This document shows positions 25,888-36,100 of a stretch of 64,000 nt of DNA, piece after piece; the first letter of the stretch is position 1, and each line of letters starts with the position of its first letter. A model generated the notes under the pieces. The model searched no databases. It saw only the letters and a list, made by a program, of their open reading frames with translations, and had not been told where the DNA came from. Position numbers and translations under genes: made by a program. The stretch is taken from contig DGTK01000013.1 in assembly GCA_002393735.1 (NCBI GenBank), positions 124,001-188,000 of the forward strand, in the 5' to 3' direction. This DNA comes from Lachnospiraceae bacterium UBA4338 (lineage in GTDB: Bacteria > Bacillota > Clostridia > Lachnospirales > Lachnospiraceae).

Positions 25888-25930
25888 AATAAGCCTGAAT
25901 GAGATATATTCCCATTCAGGCTTATTTATA
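25888..25930. terminator. Bidirectional intrinsic terminator between convergent genes
   Basis: A 14-bp stem (25888-25901 with 25913-25926, 11-nt loop) is flanked by A-rich and T-rich runs on both sides. It can therefore stop transcription of the plus-strand orphan and of the minus-strand HD-GYP operon. Confidence 0.88.
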
Positions 25931-25951
25931 TTTACTAATTTTTTATTTAAA

Positions 25952-28309
25952 CTACTTAAGTCTGATATCCGTAAGTGCACACATATCACCGCTAAGAGCA
26001 ACATATATCTGTTTCTTATCATCATCTGTCTCAGTAGTATTGGAAATAGCAATTCCAAGATTCTCTGTGAATATTATAATCTTTCCAGCCTTACGTTCCA
26101 CAGTAACTTCACATTCCAGGCCCTGTTTATTAACTGTTTTCCAGTAATCCCAGTCTTTAAAGGTTTCTTTCTTTTTAACGCTGAACTTATTTACAACATT
26201 CTCATTATTCTCTTCTATTTCACCATTAAGTTTTATCGCTGCATACTCAGTGTAGTCTTTGCCATTAACTTTACCATCTTCAGATGAATATAAAATAATA
26301 TATGGACAGTTCCACACAAGGTTAGCATCCGGAAGAGTCTGAGTATGGAACTTAATGCCTGTTCTTCTTCCCACGGCAATTCCTGAAGTATATGCAGAAC
26401 GTTTTCTTTCAATCTGAATATTCGGAATATCCGATTCCATCCTGTCCGTAAATAACATTACAGGAGAAATTGTCTCTATGTCTCCTTCTTTGAAAACTTT
26501 CTCAGTATTCGTTACTGTAATATTATCAAGCCTGCAGTTTTCACCGGTCAAAGCAAGACATATATTATTATATCCACCGGATAAAGCTATTATTACTTCC
26601 TTGGATCCTTCATAGGATGTCAGCATTAATCTGATATGATTCTCATATCTTCCTGCGGTAACAATATATTTCTCTTCGCTCTCAGACTTAATATCAGGAT
26701 AAGAGATTTCCCTGTCTTCCCTTGCTGTTGTAAGTACAGTAGGTGAATCAAACCAGCTTTCCGCATATTCCACATAGCCATATGCTTTTATAGCCTTTGC
26801 ATCAGAATGAACTCTTTTATCATATGAATCAAAGATTACTAAAGAAGGAGAACTGAATCCTTCATTATTCTCATTTGCGATGCTGTAATCAAAAGTTATT
26901 TTAATCTCTTTATTATCAATTGGAATACCCTTTGTTACACCGGTCTTATATCCTTCACTTACAATTGTGGTTTCAACCACATTTGATTCATCATCAATTT
27001 GTTCCTTACTGTCATGATCAATAATCTTAACCATAAGGGATGCATAATCAGGATCAAACTGGGTTCCTGCATTTTTAATAAGTGCCTCTCTGACTGCAAA
27101 TGCAGGGATGGCTTCTCTGTCCCGTCTTCTGCTGCTCATGGTAACATAGGCATCTGCAACTGTTACGATTCTTGCTATTTCAGGAATTTCTTCACCCTTA
27201 AGCCCTGACGGATATCCGGTACCGTCATAATGCTCATGTGTATAATGAACACCTTCGCTAAGATAAGGATACTCCGTAATATTCTTTAATATCTCACCAC
27301 CAATAACAGGTTTTTGCTTAATTATGCTATATTCCTCTTCAGTATAGCTTCCGATTTTGTTTGCTACACTGTCTGGAATACCAAGTAAACCTACATCGTG
27401 AAGAAGGCCTGCATAAAATGCTTCTTCACATATCTCCTCACTCTTTCCTGCCATCTCGGCGAGTCTTTTGGCATAACTGGCCACCTTGGCAGAATGACCT
27501 TCATTGTAAATATCTTTTTTCTCAATAGCTTTAACAAATGCCATTGCTGTCTGACTGAACAGCCTTTCCATACTTTCCTTGCCTGCATGGAGATCCTCCA
27601 CCTCAAGTTTATGTCTTTCCTGCAGTCTCTCATTAATATCAAGATAGGTAAAGAGATAGAGAAATAATGAAACCATAGCCAGCGAAATATTTATAAGTGA
27701 AATACCATAAACCTTTAGCTGAATAATGGCACAAATAACAGGTACGAGAAGATACAGGTTAAGTGAAATAAAAATAATTTTACTGAAATGCTTTCGGTAA
27801 ATCAGCACAACTATATACTGAATAAGCGTAAGCGCAATACTTAAAACAGTAAGCATAAAGAATCCACTTTCCCTGTGATACTTATTATTCATATCAATAC
27901 TGTAAAAGAATTTGAAATGAATATTCGATATGTTCAGCACCATAGTTATAATACTTAATATCTGAACTATCTTAAGCCCCATTGGAGGTTCCTTAAGTCC
28001 ACCTTCATGAGTCAGCAAATCTGACAGATAACAGTTAAATCCAAGTATCATCCCGGTTGTAAGGAAAAATACTGCGAAATTACTCACTCTCACCATAATA
28101 TATCCCATCTGGGTAAGATCACCGGAATAAATATAAGCATATCTGTCAAACCACAGCAGGAAAAATCCCACAAGTTCCATCACAATAAGAATGGTTTTTC
28201 TGGAAGATGTTAAGAACCTGGTCATGGCCAGCATTATGGTCATTGCCATACATGCGCCGCATACAAGCAGCATCAGATTCAGTTGATAATTTCTTATGAA
28301 ATCAATCAT
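25952..28309 (-). CDS. Membrane HD-GYP-type protein with a C-terminal beta-rich extension
   Basis: The 785-residue protein has seven predicted membrane helices (about 10-225), an HD-GYP domain (about 245-425) and an unusual C-terminal region of about 340 residues. HD-GYP domains hydrolyse c-di-GMP, but motifs here deviate. H-D-V-G-K is H-D-V-G-L (304-308), and the H-H-E motif before D-G-T-G-Y-P is T-H-E (357-359). The extension looks like beta-sandwich, carbohydrate-binding-like modules, and a motif recurs in it: L-A-L-T-G-E-N-C-R-L-D-N-I-T near residue 610 and V-A-L-S-G-D-M-C-A-L-T-D-I-R at the very end. It is the last gene of a three-gene operon with a kinase-like protein and a second HD-GYP protein. 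Confidence 0.85.
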   Translation of the reverse strand: MIDFIRNYQLNLMLLVCGACMAMTIMLAMTRFLTSSRKTILIVMELVGFFLLWFDRYAYIYSGDLTQMGYIMVRVSNFAVFFLTTGMILGFNCYLSDLLTHEGGLKEPPMGLKIVQILSIITMVLNISNIHFKFFYSIDMNNKYHRESGFFMLTVLSIALTLIQYIVVLIYRKHFSKIIFISLNLYLLVPVICAIIQLKVYGISLINISLAMVSLFLYLFTYLDINERLQERHKLEVEDLHAGKESMERLFSQTAMAFVKAIEKKDIYNEGHSAKVASYAKRLAEMAGKSEEICEEAFYAGLLHDVGLLGIPDSVANKIGSYTEEEYSIIKQKPVIGGEILKNITEYPYLSEGVHYTHEHYDGTGYPSGLKGEEIPEIARIVTVADAYVTMSSRRRDREAIPAFAVREALIKNAGTQFDPDYASLMVKIIDHDSKEQIDDESNVVETTIVSEGYKTGVTKGIPIDNKEIKITFDYSIANENNEGFSSPSLVIFDSYDKRVHSDAKAIKAYGYVEYAESWFDSPTVLTTAREDREISYPDIKSESEEKYIVTAGRYENHIRLMLTSYEGSKEVIIALSGGYNNICLALTGENCRLDNITVTNTEKVFKEGDIETISPVMLFTDRMESDIPNIQIERKRSAYTSGIAVGRRTGIKFHTQTLPDANLVWNCPYIILYSSEDGKVNGKDYTEYAAIKLNGEIEENNENVVNKFSVKKKETFKDWDYWKTVNKQGLECEVTVERKAGKIIIFTENLGIAISNTTETDDDKKQIYVALSGDMCALTDIRLK

Positions 28310-28326
28310 TTATGTTTCTCCAAAAC

Positions 28327-29640
28327 TTAATCTTTAATCTCATCAGGCAGGTGCTTCGATATAATTCTCTCCAGTAATTTACCATCTACCGGCTTTGACA
28401 GATATCCATCATATCCCAGATTGATATAATAATCCTCGCCCTTTAGGCCATCAGGAGAGATTGCATAAACAGGAATATCCTCATTCATATCCTTAATTTT
28501 CTCTACTACTTCTTCCGCATTGATTCCCTGCACCATGAAATCCACAAGTACAACATTATATCTTGTTCCTTTAAGAAGCTTAATGCATTCATCCAAACTG
28601 GAGGCTGTTGTCACAAAGACTCTTGTAGGTTTTAGAAGTCCTGTCATTATATTAATACTGTCTCTGTTATCATCAAGCAGAAGAATATCTGCTTCAGGTG
28701 CAACGAACTCAGGCATATAATCTTCCATGTACATGTCATCTCCAACATCCAGGAATGCGCCAATCGGAGTAGCATTGATAATTCTTTGCTTAACGGTAAA
28801 TACGAACTCGGAGCCTTCACCATATACGCTGTTGCAGGTAAGTTCACCGCCAAGAAATTCTGCAAGTCTTTTACATACATCAAGACCCATGCCTACATTG
28901 ATTATTTCTGAATCAACATCATTTTCAATCTCAGTATATTCATTAAAGATTTTATCTATATCTTCTTTCTTAATTCCAATACCTGTATCCTTAACAGATA
29001 TTCTTAAGGTACAATAATCTCCATCTCTTTCTGTCATTGAAACAGAAAAGCAGACAGAACCTTCATCCGTATATTTAACTGCATTCATTAAAAGATTAAG
29101 AGTAATTCTTTCAATCTTTACAATATCACCATATAATCTGCCAGGTAACATTTCATCAAGATCAACATCCAGAATCAGTTCCTTCTCTGTACAGTTTTCT
29201 TTAACCTTACCAAGGGTTAACTGATCAAAATCTATGGTATCATACTCGCGTTCTGTCAGATATAATTTACCATTTTCAATTACAGACATATCCAGAAGGT
29301 CATCAACTATGCTGCCGAGGGAATCAGATGCTTTCTTAATGCCATCAGAATAAGCATTGATTGATACAAGATATTCTTTAGGAACATTCTTATTATCTTC
29401 TCTTATTATCATCTGATTTAATCCAACTATTGTATTAATTGGATTACGAAGTCTGGACGACATATTGGCAAAGAATCTTTCCTTGGCAAGTCTGGCCATC
29501 CTTGCTTCCTGTTTAGCCTTCATTAGTTCCTTGTTTTTCTTTTGAATTACAGCTCTGTCTAATATAAACCAGACTATAAAAGCCGTTAAAGCTATGGAAA
29601 AAAGATATATGATTATTAATATGGCATGGGAAAAATTCAT
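28327..29640 (-). CDS. Hybrid histidine kinase-like protein without the phosphoacceptor histidine
   Basis: The protein has 437 residues: one N-terminal membrane helix (about 5-28), a short coiled coil, a dimerisation/H-box region, an ATPase domain (about 165-290) and a receiver domain (about 315-435). The H-box that normally reads S-H-E-x-R-T-P is S-S-R-L-R-N-P, so Ser62 replaces the phosphorylated His. The ATP-binding side is kept (N-box Asn186, D-T-G-I-G-I at 218-223, G-M-G-L at 250-253). The receiver has its acidic pair at 323-324, Asp367 and Lys416. It may be a pseudo-kinase that signals through its receiver or ATP binding. The start at 29640 is set by GGAGGAG just upstream. A longer frame overlapping the upstream gene is unlikely. 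Confidence 0.87.
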   Translation of the reverse strand: MNFSHAILIIIYLFSIALTAFIVWFILDRAVIQKKNKELMKAKQEARMARLAKERFFANMSSRLRNPINTIVGLNQMIIREDNKNVPKEYLVSINAYSDGIKKASDSLGSIVDDLLDMSVIENGKLYLTEREYDTIDFDQLTLGKVKENCTEKELILDVDLDEMLPGRLYGDIVKIERITLNLLMNAVKYTDEGSVCFSVSMTERDGDYCTLRISVKDTGIGIKKEDIDKIFNEYTEIENDVDSEIINVGMGLDVCKRLAEFLGGELTCNSVYGEGSEFVFTVKQRIINATPIGAFLDVGDDMYMEDYMPEFVAPEADILLLDDNRDSINIMTGLLKPTRVFVTTASSLDECIKLLKGTRYNVVLVDFMVQGINAEEVVEKIKDMNEDIPVYAISPDGLKGEDYYINLGYDGYLSKPVDGKLLERIISKHLPDEIKD

Positions 29641-29650
29641 TACTCCTCCT

Positions 29651-31786
29651 CTATGCATTCTGATTATACTTTTTAAGTACAACCTTAACTTCAGGAAGTG
29701 AATCCATTAAAACCTCAACGCACTTTGGATCAAACTGTGTTCCTGATCCTTCCTGTATTATTTTTAAAGCTTCATCCAGTGGAAATGCCGGCTTATATAC
29801 TCTCTTGGATGTTAATGCATCGAAGACATCGGCTACTGCCATTATTCTTGCAGAAAGTGGAATTGCCTCGCCATGAAGGCCTTCCGGATAACCTGTACCA
29901 TCCCATCTTTCATGATGATAACCCGCCATATTTCTGGCTTCCTTAAGATACGTGGAACCATCAACTGTGGCAATGGCTCTTTCTATAATCTTCCTGCCTT
30001 CGGTTGTATGACTCTGCATAATCTCATATTCGTTACCTTCAAAACGTCCCGGTTTATTGAGTATAGTATCGGAGACGGTGATTTTGCCCACGTCATGAAG
30101 AGGTGCGGATCTTACAACATCTGACATAAATCTTGGAGTTAATTTCTCAGTATAATAACCCTTTCTCTTAAGGCCTTCTGCAATAATCTTTACATATGCT
30201 GCAGTTTTCTGAACATGAGCACCTGTATCTGAATCCCTGTTTTCTACCATGTCTGCCATGGTTACGATAAGACCATCCTGCATAGCAAGAGTTGATTCAT
30301 TTAACTTCTTGATGCTTCTAAACTGTTCAGCCTGATCCGCTGTAAGTTTGCTTATTGAATTATATAATTTCTCAATCTCATCACCGGTCTTTATATCAAT
30401 ACTTCTGATTCTTTTAACATTCTTATCGATAAGTTTCTGTGAATTACCTGCATAGGAAAAGTCTTCAATATACCTGGTTATGGACTTAATCGGGATTATA
30501 ACATTCTGCTCCGTCATCCATGTTACAAGTGTGGTAATAACAATAAAGAATCCCACGAAAATGGACATCATTTCTACCACGAAATCAACGACCATATTCT
30601 TTAGGGCATTAAGATTCATGCTTACACTTGCATAGCATACGCATTTACCGGTGGCATCATATACAGGTTCAAAGGATACAATATAGAAAGTATCCCCGTA
30701 ATATGCTGTCGAAGGCGCAATCTTCTTACCTGCTAAAAGCAGGTCTCTGTTGGTGCCCATTATACTGTCATAGGATATTATGTCACCAACTTTGTTCTGG
30801 CTTTTGCCTTCATTGTCAAGGTCATATAAAACCTGGCATCCGCTCTCTTTCGGAATAAAAACTGTAATATAATCAACATCAGTTGAACTCTTCAGTATTC
30901 CGTTTAAGAATACCCTGGTCTTGTAATAATCATCTGTTATTCCCTTATTTTCAAGCATAGGTGTAATGCTTTCAGGGTTGATTGTTCTGGCAACTGCCTC
31001 TCCTATACCTTTGGCAATTCGTGAATGTTCTTCAATAAAGGTCTTTCTGTATACAGCTAAAGAGATAACAAGAAAGGCCGCTGCTACTAAAGCAAAAGAA
31101 ATGCTTAATGCTGCTATTAATTTATTTTTAAGTGATCTCCTGGTAGAGAACGGATCGTTGATTCTGCTGATTTCATTAGCAACTCTCTGATCCTGTTTCC
31201 AGCCGATGAAACTGAAATACGGAATAACCCTGTCCGGAAGCAAAAACATTATTGCCAAAGAAAGGAATACTGTTATGGCCTTATCCGGGAAATTAGTAAT
31301 AATATTGGCAAGAAAATGTGATACTGTTTTACCTAAGAATCCAAGTGACGAAAGGGAATCTGATAATGACTGGCTTATATATGGAAGGTCATCCAAAAAC
31401 CATGAAGTAAGTGCTCCGAAGAAACCACCCACGACTGAAAAAACAATAATTGAGAATACAACTCCAAGAGGTTTTCTAAACCATCTTTTCTTACCCATAT
31501 ATGCTGCAATAACAGCTATGAATACATTAATATATACATAGTAAATGGATGTCGGATCGTTGATGGTAATAACCATGTTGGTTGCAAGTCCGACTATAAC
31601 ACCCGGCAGATATCCTCCAAGAGCGGCCACAGTAATTGTTCCAACTGTATCAAGGAACATTGGAAGACCGAATGCATTAACAATGGCATTTAATGACAAA
31701 TTCAGCAATATACCTGCTACACACAGAAGTAACGCCCTTATATTTCTTTTTGCGGGATTTAAAACTGAGTTATCCAAACCCCTCAT
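29651..31786 (-). CDS. HD-GYP c-di-GMP phosphodiesterase with ECF-like membrane domain and HAMP-like linker
   Basis: The protein is about 711 residues. A five- or six-helix domain resembling ECF-transporter substrate-binding subunits (about 20-200) comes first. Then come a membrane helix (about 225-250), an extracytoplasmic cache-like sensor (about 255-400), a second helix (about 403-425), a HAMP-like segment and an HD-GYP domain (about 505-700). The phosphodiesterase motifs are complete: H-D-V-G-K at 568-572 and H-H-E-R-W-D-G-T-G-Y-P-E-G-L. It should degrade c-di-GMP in response to an external ligand. The start at 31786 is set by GGAGG. It is the first gene of the operon, behind a clear promoter. 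Confidence 0.9.
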   Translation of the reverse strand: MRGLDNSVLNPAKRNIRALLLCVAGILLNLSLNAIVNAFGLPMFLDTVGTITVAALGGYLPGVIVGLATNMVITINDPTSIYYVYINVFIAVIAAYMGKKRWFRKPLGVVFSIIVFSVVGGFFGALTSWFLDDLPYISQSLSDSLSSLGFLGKTVSHFLANIITNFPDKAITVFLSLAIMFLLPDRVIPYFSFIGWKQDQRVANEISRINDPFSTRRSLKNKLIAALSISFALVAAAFLVISLAVYRKTFIEEHSRIAKGIGEAVARTINPESITPMLENKGITDDYYKTRVFLNGILKSSTDVDYITVFIPKESGCQVLYDLDNEGKSQNKVGDIISYDSIMGTNRDLLLAGKKIAPSTAYYGDTFYIVSFEPVYDATGKCVCYASVSMNLNALKNMVVDFVVEMMSIFVGFFIVITTLVTWMTEQNVIIPIKSITRYIEDFSYAGNSQKLIDKNVKRIRSIDIKTGDEIEKLYNSISKLTADQAEQFRSIKKLNESTLAMQDGLIVTMADMVENRDSDTGAHVQKTAAYVKIIAEGLKRKGYYTEKLTPRFMSDVVRSAPLHDVGKITVSDTILNKPGRFEGNEYEIMQSHTTEGRKIIERAIATVDGSTYLKEARNMAGYHHERWDGTGYPEGLHGEAIPLSARIMAVADVFDALTSKRVYKPAFPLDEALKIIQEGSGTQFDPKCVEVLMDSLPEVKVVLKKYNQNA

Positions 31787-31841
31787 ATGCACCTCCATCA
31801 GACATCAAAACAAGCTGATTCAAAACACAATACAACAAAAT

Positions 31842-31871
31842 ATTATACCATATCCGCAGACTAACCGTCAA
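31842..31871 (-). promoter_or_regulatory. Promoter of the HD-GYP/kinase-like operon
   Basis: TTGACG (31866-31871) and TATAAT (31842-31847) are 18 bases apart, about 55 bases before the first start codon of the operon. Confidence 0.75.
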
Positions 31872-31894
31872 AAAATAACGTAAAGACATAAACA

Positions 31895-31922
31895 TTAAGA
31901 AAAGCCTGTAAATACAGGCTTT
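31895..31922 (-). terminator. Intrinsic terminator after dapL
   Basis: A perfect 10-bp stem (31901-31910 with 31913-31922) is followed by TTTTCTT on the minus strand, 20 bases after the dapL stop. T runs on both strands might let it act in both directions. Confidence 0.85.
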
Positions 31923-31943
31923 TTTAAGCATTTTATTCCTTGA

Positions 31944-33128
31944 CTATTTTAATAATTCATATATTCTTCTTGCTGCTTCCTTTGTATCCTCGTTACTTCC
32001 AAACATCGAGAATCTGAAATATCCTTCGCCGCAGGCACCAAAGCCTTCACCCGGAGTTCCTACAACCTGGATTTCAGTTAAGAGATAATCAAAGAATTCC
32101 CAGCTTCCCATGCCATTTGGACATTTCATCCAGATATATGGTGAATTCTTACCACCACAATACCAGATGCCCAGTTTATCAAGGACTTCCATAAGATATG
32201 TGGCATTATTTTTATAGATATTGATATTGTCATGTATCTGTTTCTGACCAGCCTCGGTGAATACTGCCTCGCCACCTTTCTGGATTATATATGAAACACC
32301 ATTTGTCTTGGTTGTTCTGTTTCTAACCCACATTGCATTGAGATTCATTTCTGCTCTTACCAGGGTTTTTGGAATAATGGTATACCCAAGTCTCGTTCCC
32401 GTGAAGCCTGCTGTCTTGGATAATGAGCAGATTTCAATTGCACATTCTCTTGCTCCTTCAATTTCGAATATGCTGTGTGGAAGTGTATCATCTTCAATAA
32501 ATGCTTCATAAGCCGCATCAAAGATTATTATGCTTCCATTTTTATTGGCATAATCAACCCATGCCTTAAGCTGCTCTTTATTATATACAGCACCTGTAGG
32601 ATTATTAGGTGAGCAAAGATAAATAAGGTCTGCCTTAATGTCGTCCTTTGGGAGTGGAAGAAATCCATCATCGATTGAGGATGGAAGATGAATTATTTCT
32701 CTTCCTGCCATAATGCTTGCATCCACATATGCAGGATATGCAGGCTCTATAATCAGCGCATTGGATGACTTATCAAATAAATCAAGAATATCTCCAAGTT
32801 CATCACTTGCGCCGCTTGAAACGAATACCTCATCGGCTTCAATATTTACATTTCTTTTATTGTAATATGCCGCAATTGTCTCTCTTAGAGACTGGGCACC
32901 AACCTCCGGCATATAACCGTGGAATCTTTCCTTCACGCTCTGATCATCAACCGCCTCATGAAGCGCTTTTATAACCTCATTGCAAAGGGGCAGGGATACA
33001 TCGCCGATACCCAGACGAAGCAGTTTTTTGTCCGGATTCTCCTCTAAATATTTCTTAGTCTTCTTCGCTATGTTAAAGAACAGATAAGACTCTTTCAACT
33101 TAGCATAATTCATATTAGGTGTTATCAT
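31944..33128 (-). CDS. dapL: LL-diaminopimelate aminotransferase
   Basis: This 394-residue fold-type I aminotransferase converts tetrahydrodipicolinate and glutamate to LL-diaminopimelate in one step, for lysine and peptidoglycan. The PLP lysine is in S-L-S-K-T-A-G-F-T-G-T-R. N-N-P-T-G-A, the G-Y-M-P-E-V-G loop and the C-terminal R-F-S-M-F-G arginine are present. The N-terminal Y-L-F-F-N-I-A-K-K and I-G-D-V-S-L-P-L segments are typical of DapL rather than other aspartate-aminotransferase relatives. It is the last gene of the nitrogen island and has its own terminator. It spends glutamate nitrogen rather than glutamine. Confidence 0.92.
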   Translation of the reverse strand: MITPNMNYAKLKESYLFFNIAKKTKKYLEENPDKKLLRLGIGDVSLPLCNEVIKALHEAVDDQSVKERFHGYMPEVGAQSLRETIAAYYNKRNVNIEADEVFVSSGASDELGDILDLFDKSSNALIIEPAYPAYVDASIMAGREIIHLPSSIDDGFLPLPKDDIKADLIYLCSPNNPTGAVYNKEQLKAWVDYANKNGSIIIFDAAYEAFIEDDTLPHSIFEIEGARECAIEICSLSKTAGFTGTRLGYTIIPKTLVRAEMNLNAMWVRNRTTKTNGVSYIIQKGGEAVFTEAGQKQIHDNINIYKNNATYLMEVLDKLGIWYCGGKNSPYIWMKCPNGMGSWEFFDYLLTEIQVVGTPGEGFGACGEGYFRFSMFGSNEDTKEAARRIYELLK

Positions 33129-33187
33129 TTTAACTTTCTCCTCTTTCCTGCTAATGTATTTATTAAGTTCGTCTACAAATTATTCCT

Positions 33188-36100
33188 TTACGCATCAATT
33201 GTACTAATTCCCATTGTCATCTCTTCAAGCACATCTAGAAGCATTCTGACTGTATCAAGGGAAGTCAGCATTGTAATATTATTCTGGGTTGCCTTAAGTC
33301 TGATCTTTGCGCCGTCACCATAATGGTTACCCGAAAGAATCGCTCTTGTATTAATGATATAACTTACGTAATCTGAATTAATGGCTTCTAAGATTTCATC
33401 GCTGCCTTCGCTTGGCTTATGAAGAATTCTGGTCTTTACATTATTGGCCTTAAGGAATTCTCCCGTAACAGTTGTGGCCTCAATATTGAATCCCATGTTG
33501 AAGAATCTTCTGATAAGCGGAAGTGTCTCTTCCTTATCTTCATCGGCAACGCTGACAAGTACGGTACCGTAATTCTTCAGTTTAAGTCCAGATGCTATCA
33601 TGGCTTTATATATTGCACGGTGAAGCTTATCATCATATCCGATTGCCTCACCTGTTGATTTCATTTCAGGAGAAAGATAAGCATCCATACCCTTCAACTT
33701 GGCAAATGAGAATGCAGGAACCTTAACATAGAATCTTTCCTTTTCTTTAGCATAAAGTTCTGTTATGCCCTGCTCTTTAAGGCTCTTTCCAAGCATTACC
33801 AAAGTAGCAATGTCTGCCAGCGAATATGATGTTGACTTGGATAAGAAAGGTACGGTTCTTGAAGAACGAGGATTAACTTCGATTATATATACCTCATCTT
33901 TTGAATCCACAATGAACTGAATATTATATAAACCAATAATTCCGATTCCAAGACCAAGCCTCCTGGTATAATCAAGAATCTTTTCCTTAACCTTATCACT
34001 AAGAGAATATGCAGGATAAACGCTGATGGAGTCACCGGAATGCACACCGGTTCTTTCAACAAGTTCCATGATACCCGGTACGAATACATCCCTTCCGTCA
34101 CAGACTGCATCAACCTCTACTTCCTTACCTCTTATATATCTGTCAACAAGTACAGGTTTGTCTTCATCTATCTCAACTGCTGTTCTTAAATATTTATATA
34201 ATTCTTCTTCCTTGGCAACAATCTGCATTGCTCTTCCGCCAAGTACAAAGGATGGACGAACAAGTACAGGATATCCAATCTTTGCTGCAGTTTTAATGCC
34301 TTCTTCTATTGATGTAACAGCATAACCTTCAGGTTTTGGAATGTTAAGATCTGTAAGAAGTTTTTCAAACAGGTCTCTGTCTTCCGCCTTATCAATGGCT
34401 TCACAGTCTGTTCCGATAATCTTAACGCCTCTCTTTGCAAGAGGGTCTGCCAGGTTAATCGCAGTCTGACCGCCAAGTGTTGCAATAACGCCCATTGGCT
34501 TTTCAAGTTCAATTATATTCATTACATCCTCTACACAGAGAGGTTCAAAATATAACTTGTCTGAACAGGTATAATCAGTAGATACCGTTTCAGGATTGTT
34601 ATTAATAATTATTGCTTCATATCCTGACTTCTTAATGGTCATTACGGCATGTACTGTGGAATAATCGAATTCCACGCCCTGACCGATTCTGATTGGGCCT
34701 GAACCGAGTACGATAATCTTCTTACTATCTGAGATTACTGATTCATTTTCTTCTTCATATGATGAATAGAAATATGGTATGTAACTGCTGAACTCAGATG
34801 CACAGGTATCAATCATTTTATAAACAGGAGTGATATTATTCTTATGTCTTAAAGCATATATCTCTTCTTCTGACATATCCCATAAAACACCAATTTCCTT
34901 GTCGCAAAAGCCCATCTTCTTGGCACTTCTTAAAATATCAATATCACCCTTATTGGCCTTGATTTCCTCTTCAGCTTCAACGATATTTCTTATCTTGCGA
35001 AGGAAGAAATTATCAATCTGTGTTAAGCTGTTTATTTCTTCCGGTGTAATGCCTCTTCTTAAAAGTTCTGCAACAGCATAGATTCTGTCATCCGTTCCTA
35101 TCTGAATATATTCGCATAGTTCGGATGTTGCTTTCTCATCAAACTTGCCATTATGAAGGTGGAAAAGTCCTATCTCAAGAGACCTTACTGCCTTAAGCAG
35201 ACTTTCCTCGAATGTTCTGCCGACGCTCATAACCTCACCGGTAGCCTTCATCTGAGTATTAAGCGAATTGTTGGCATCAGTAAACTTATCAAATGGGAAA
35301 CGTGGCATCTTGGTTACAACGTAATCAAGTGCAGGTTCGAAAGACGCTGGGGTATTGGCAATTGCTATTTCATCCAATGTCATACCGACGGCGATTTTGG
35401 CAGAGACTCTTGCAATCGGATATCCGCTGGCCTTTGATGCAAGGGCTGATGAACGGGATACTCTTGGGTTAACCTCGATTAAATAATATGCGAATGATTT
35501 AGGATCAAGTGCAAACTGAACATTACATCCGCCTTCGATTTCAAGCGCTCTTATAACCTTAAGGGCGCTGTCTCTTAGCATCTGATATTCCTTATTACTT
35601 AAAGTCTGAGACGGGCATACAACGATGGAGTCGCCGGTATGAATACCCACAGGGTCTAAGTTCTCCATATTACAAATGGTGATGGCCGTATCGTTGGCAT
35701 CTCTCATTACTTCATATTCAATTTCCTTAAAGCCTTTTATACTCTTCTCAATAAGAACCTGTTTAACCGGTGATAAGGAAAGTGCATTCTTCATAAGGGG
35801 CAGGAATTCTTCTTCCGATTCGGCAAAACCACCGCCGGTTCCGCCTAAGGTAAAAGCAGGTCTTAATACAACCGGATAACCTATCTTTTCTACAACCTTA
35901 AGACCTTCTTCTATTGAAGAAGCTATATCTGAAGGAAGCACAGGTTCACCAAGTTCCATACAAAGTTCCTTGAATAATTCCCTGTCTTCCGCTCTCTCTA
36001 TACTTGTACTTTTTGTGCCAAGAAGTTTGGTATGGCACTCATTAAGTACACCTTTTTTCTCAAGCTGCATAGCAAGATTAAGACCGGTCTGACCACCGAT

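Noticed and set aside
31848..31865. A DtxR-type half-site (GTTAGTCTGC) in the HD-GYP operon promoter, like that near feoA
   Set aside because: The matching CTAAC half is absent, so the similarity is probably chance.
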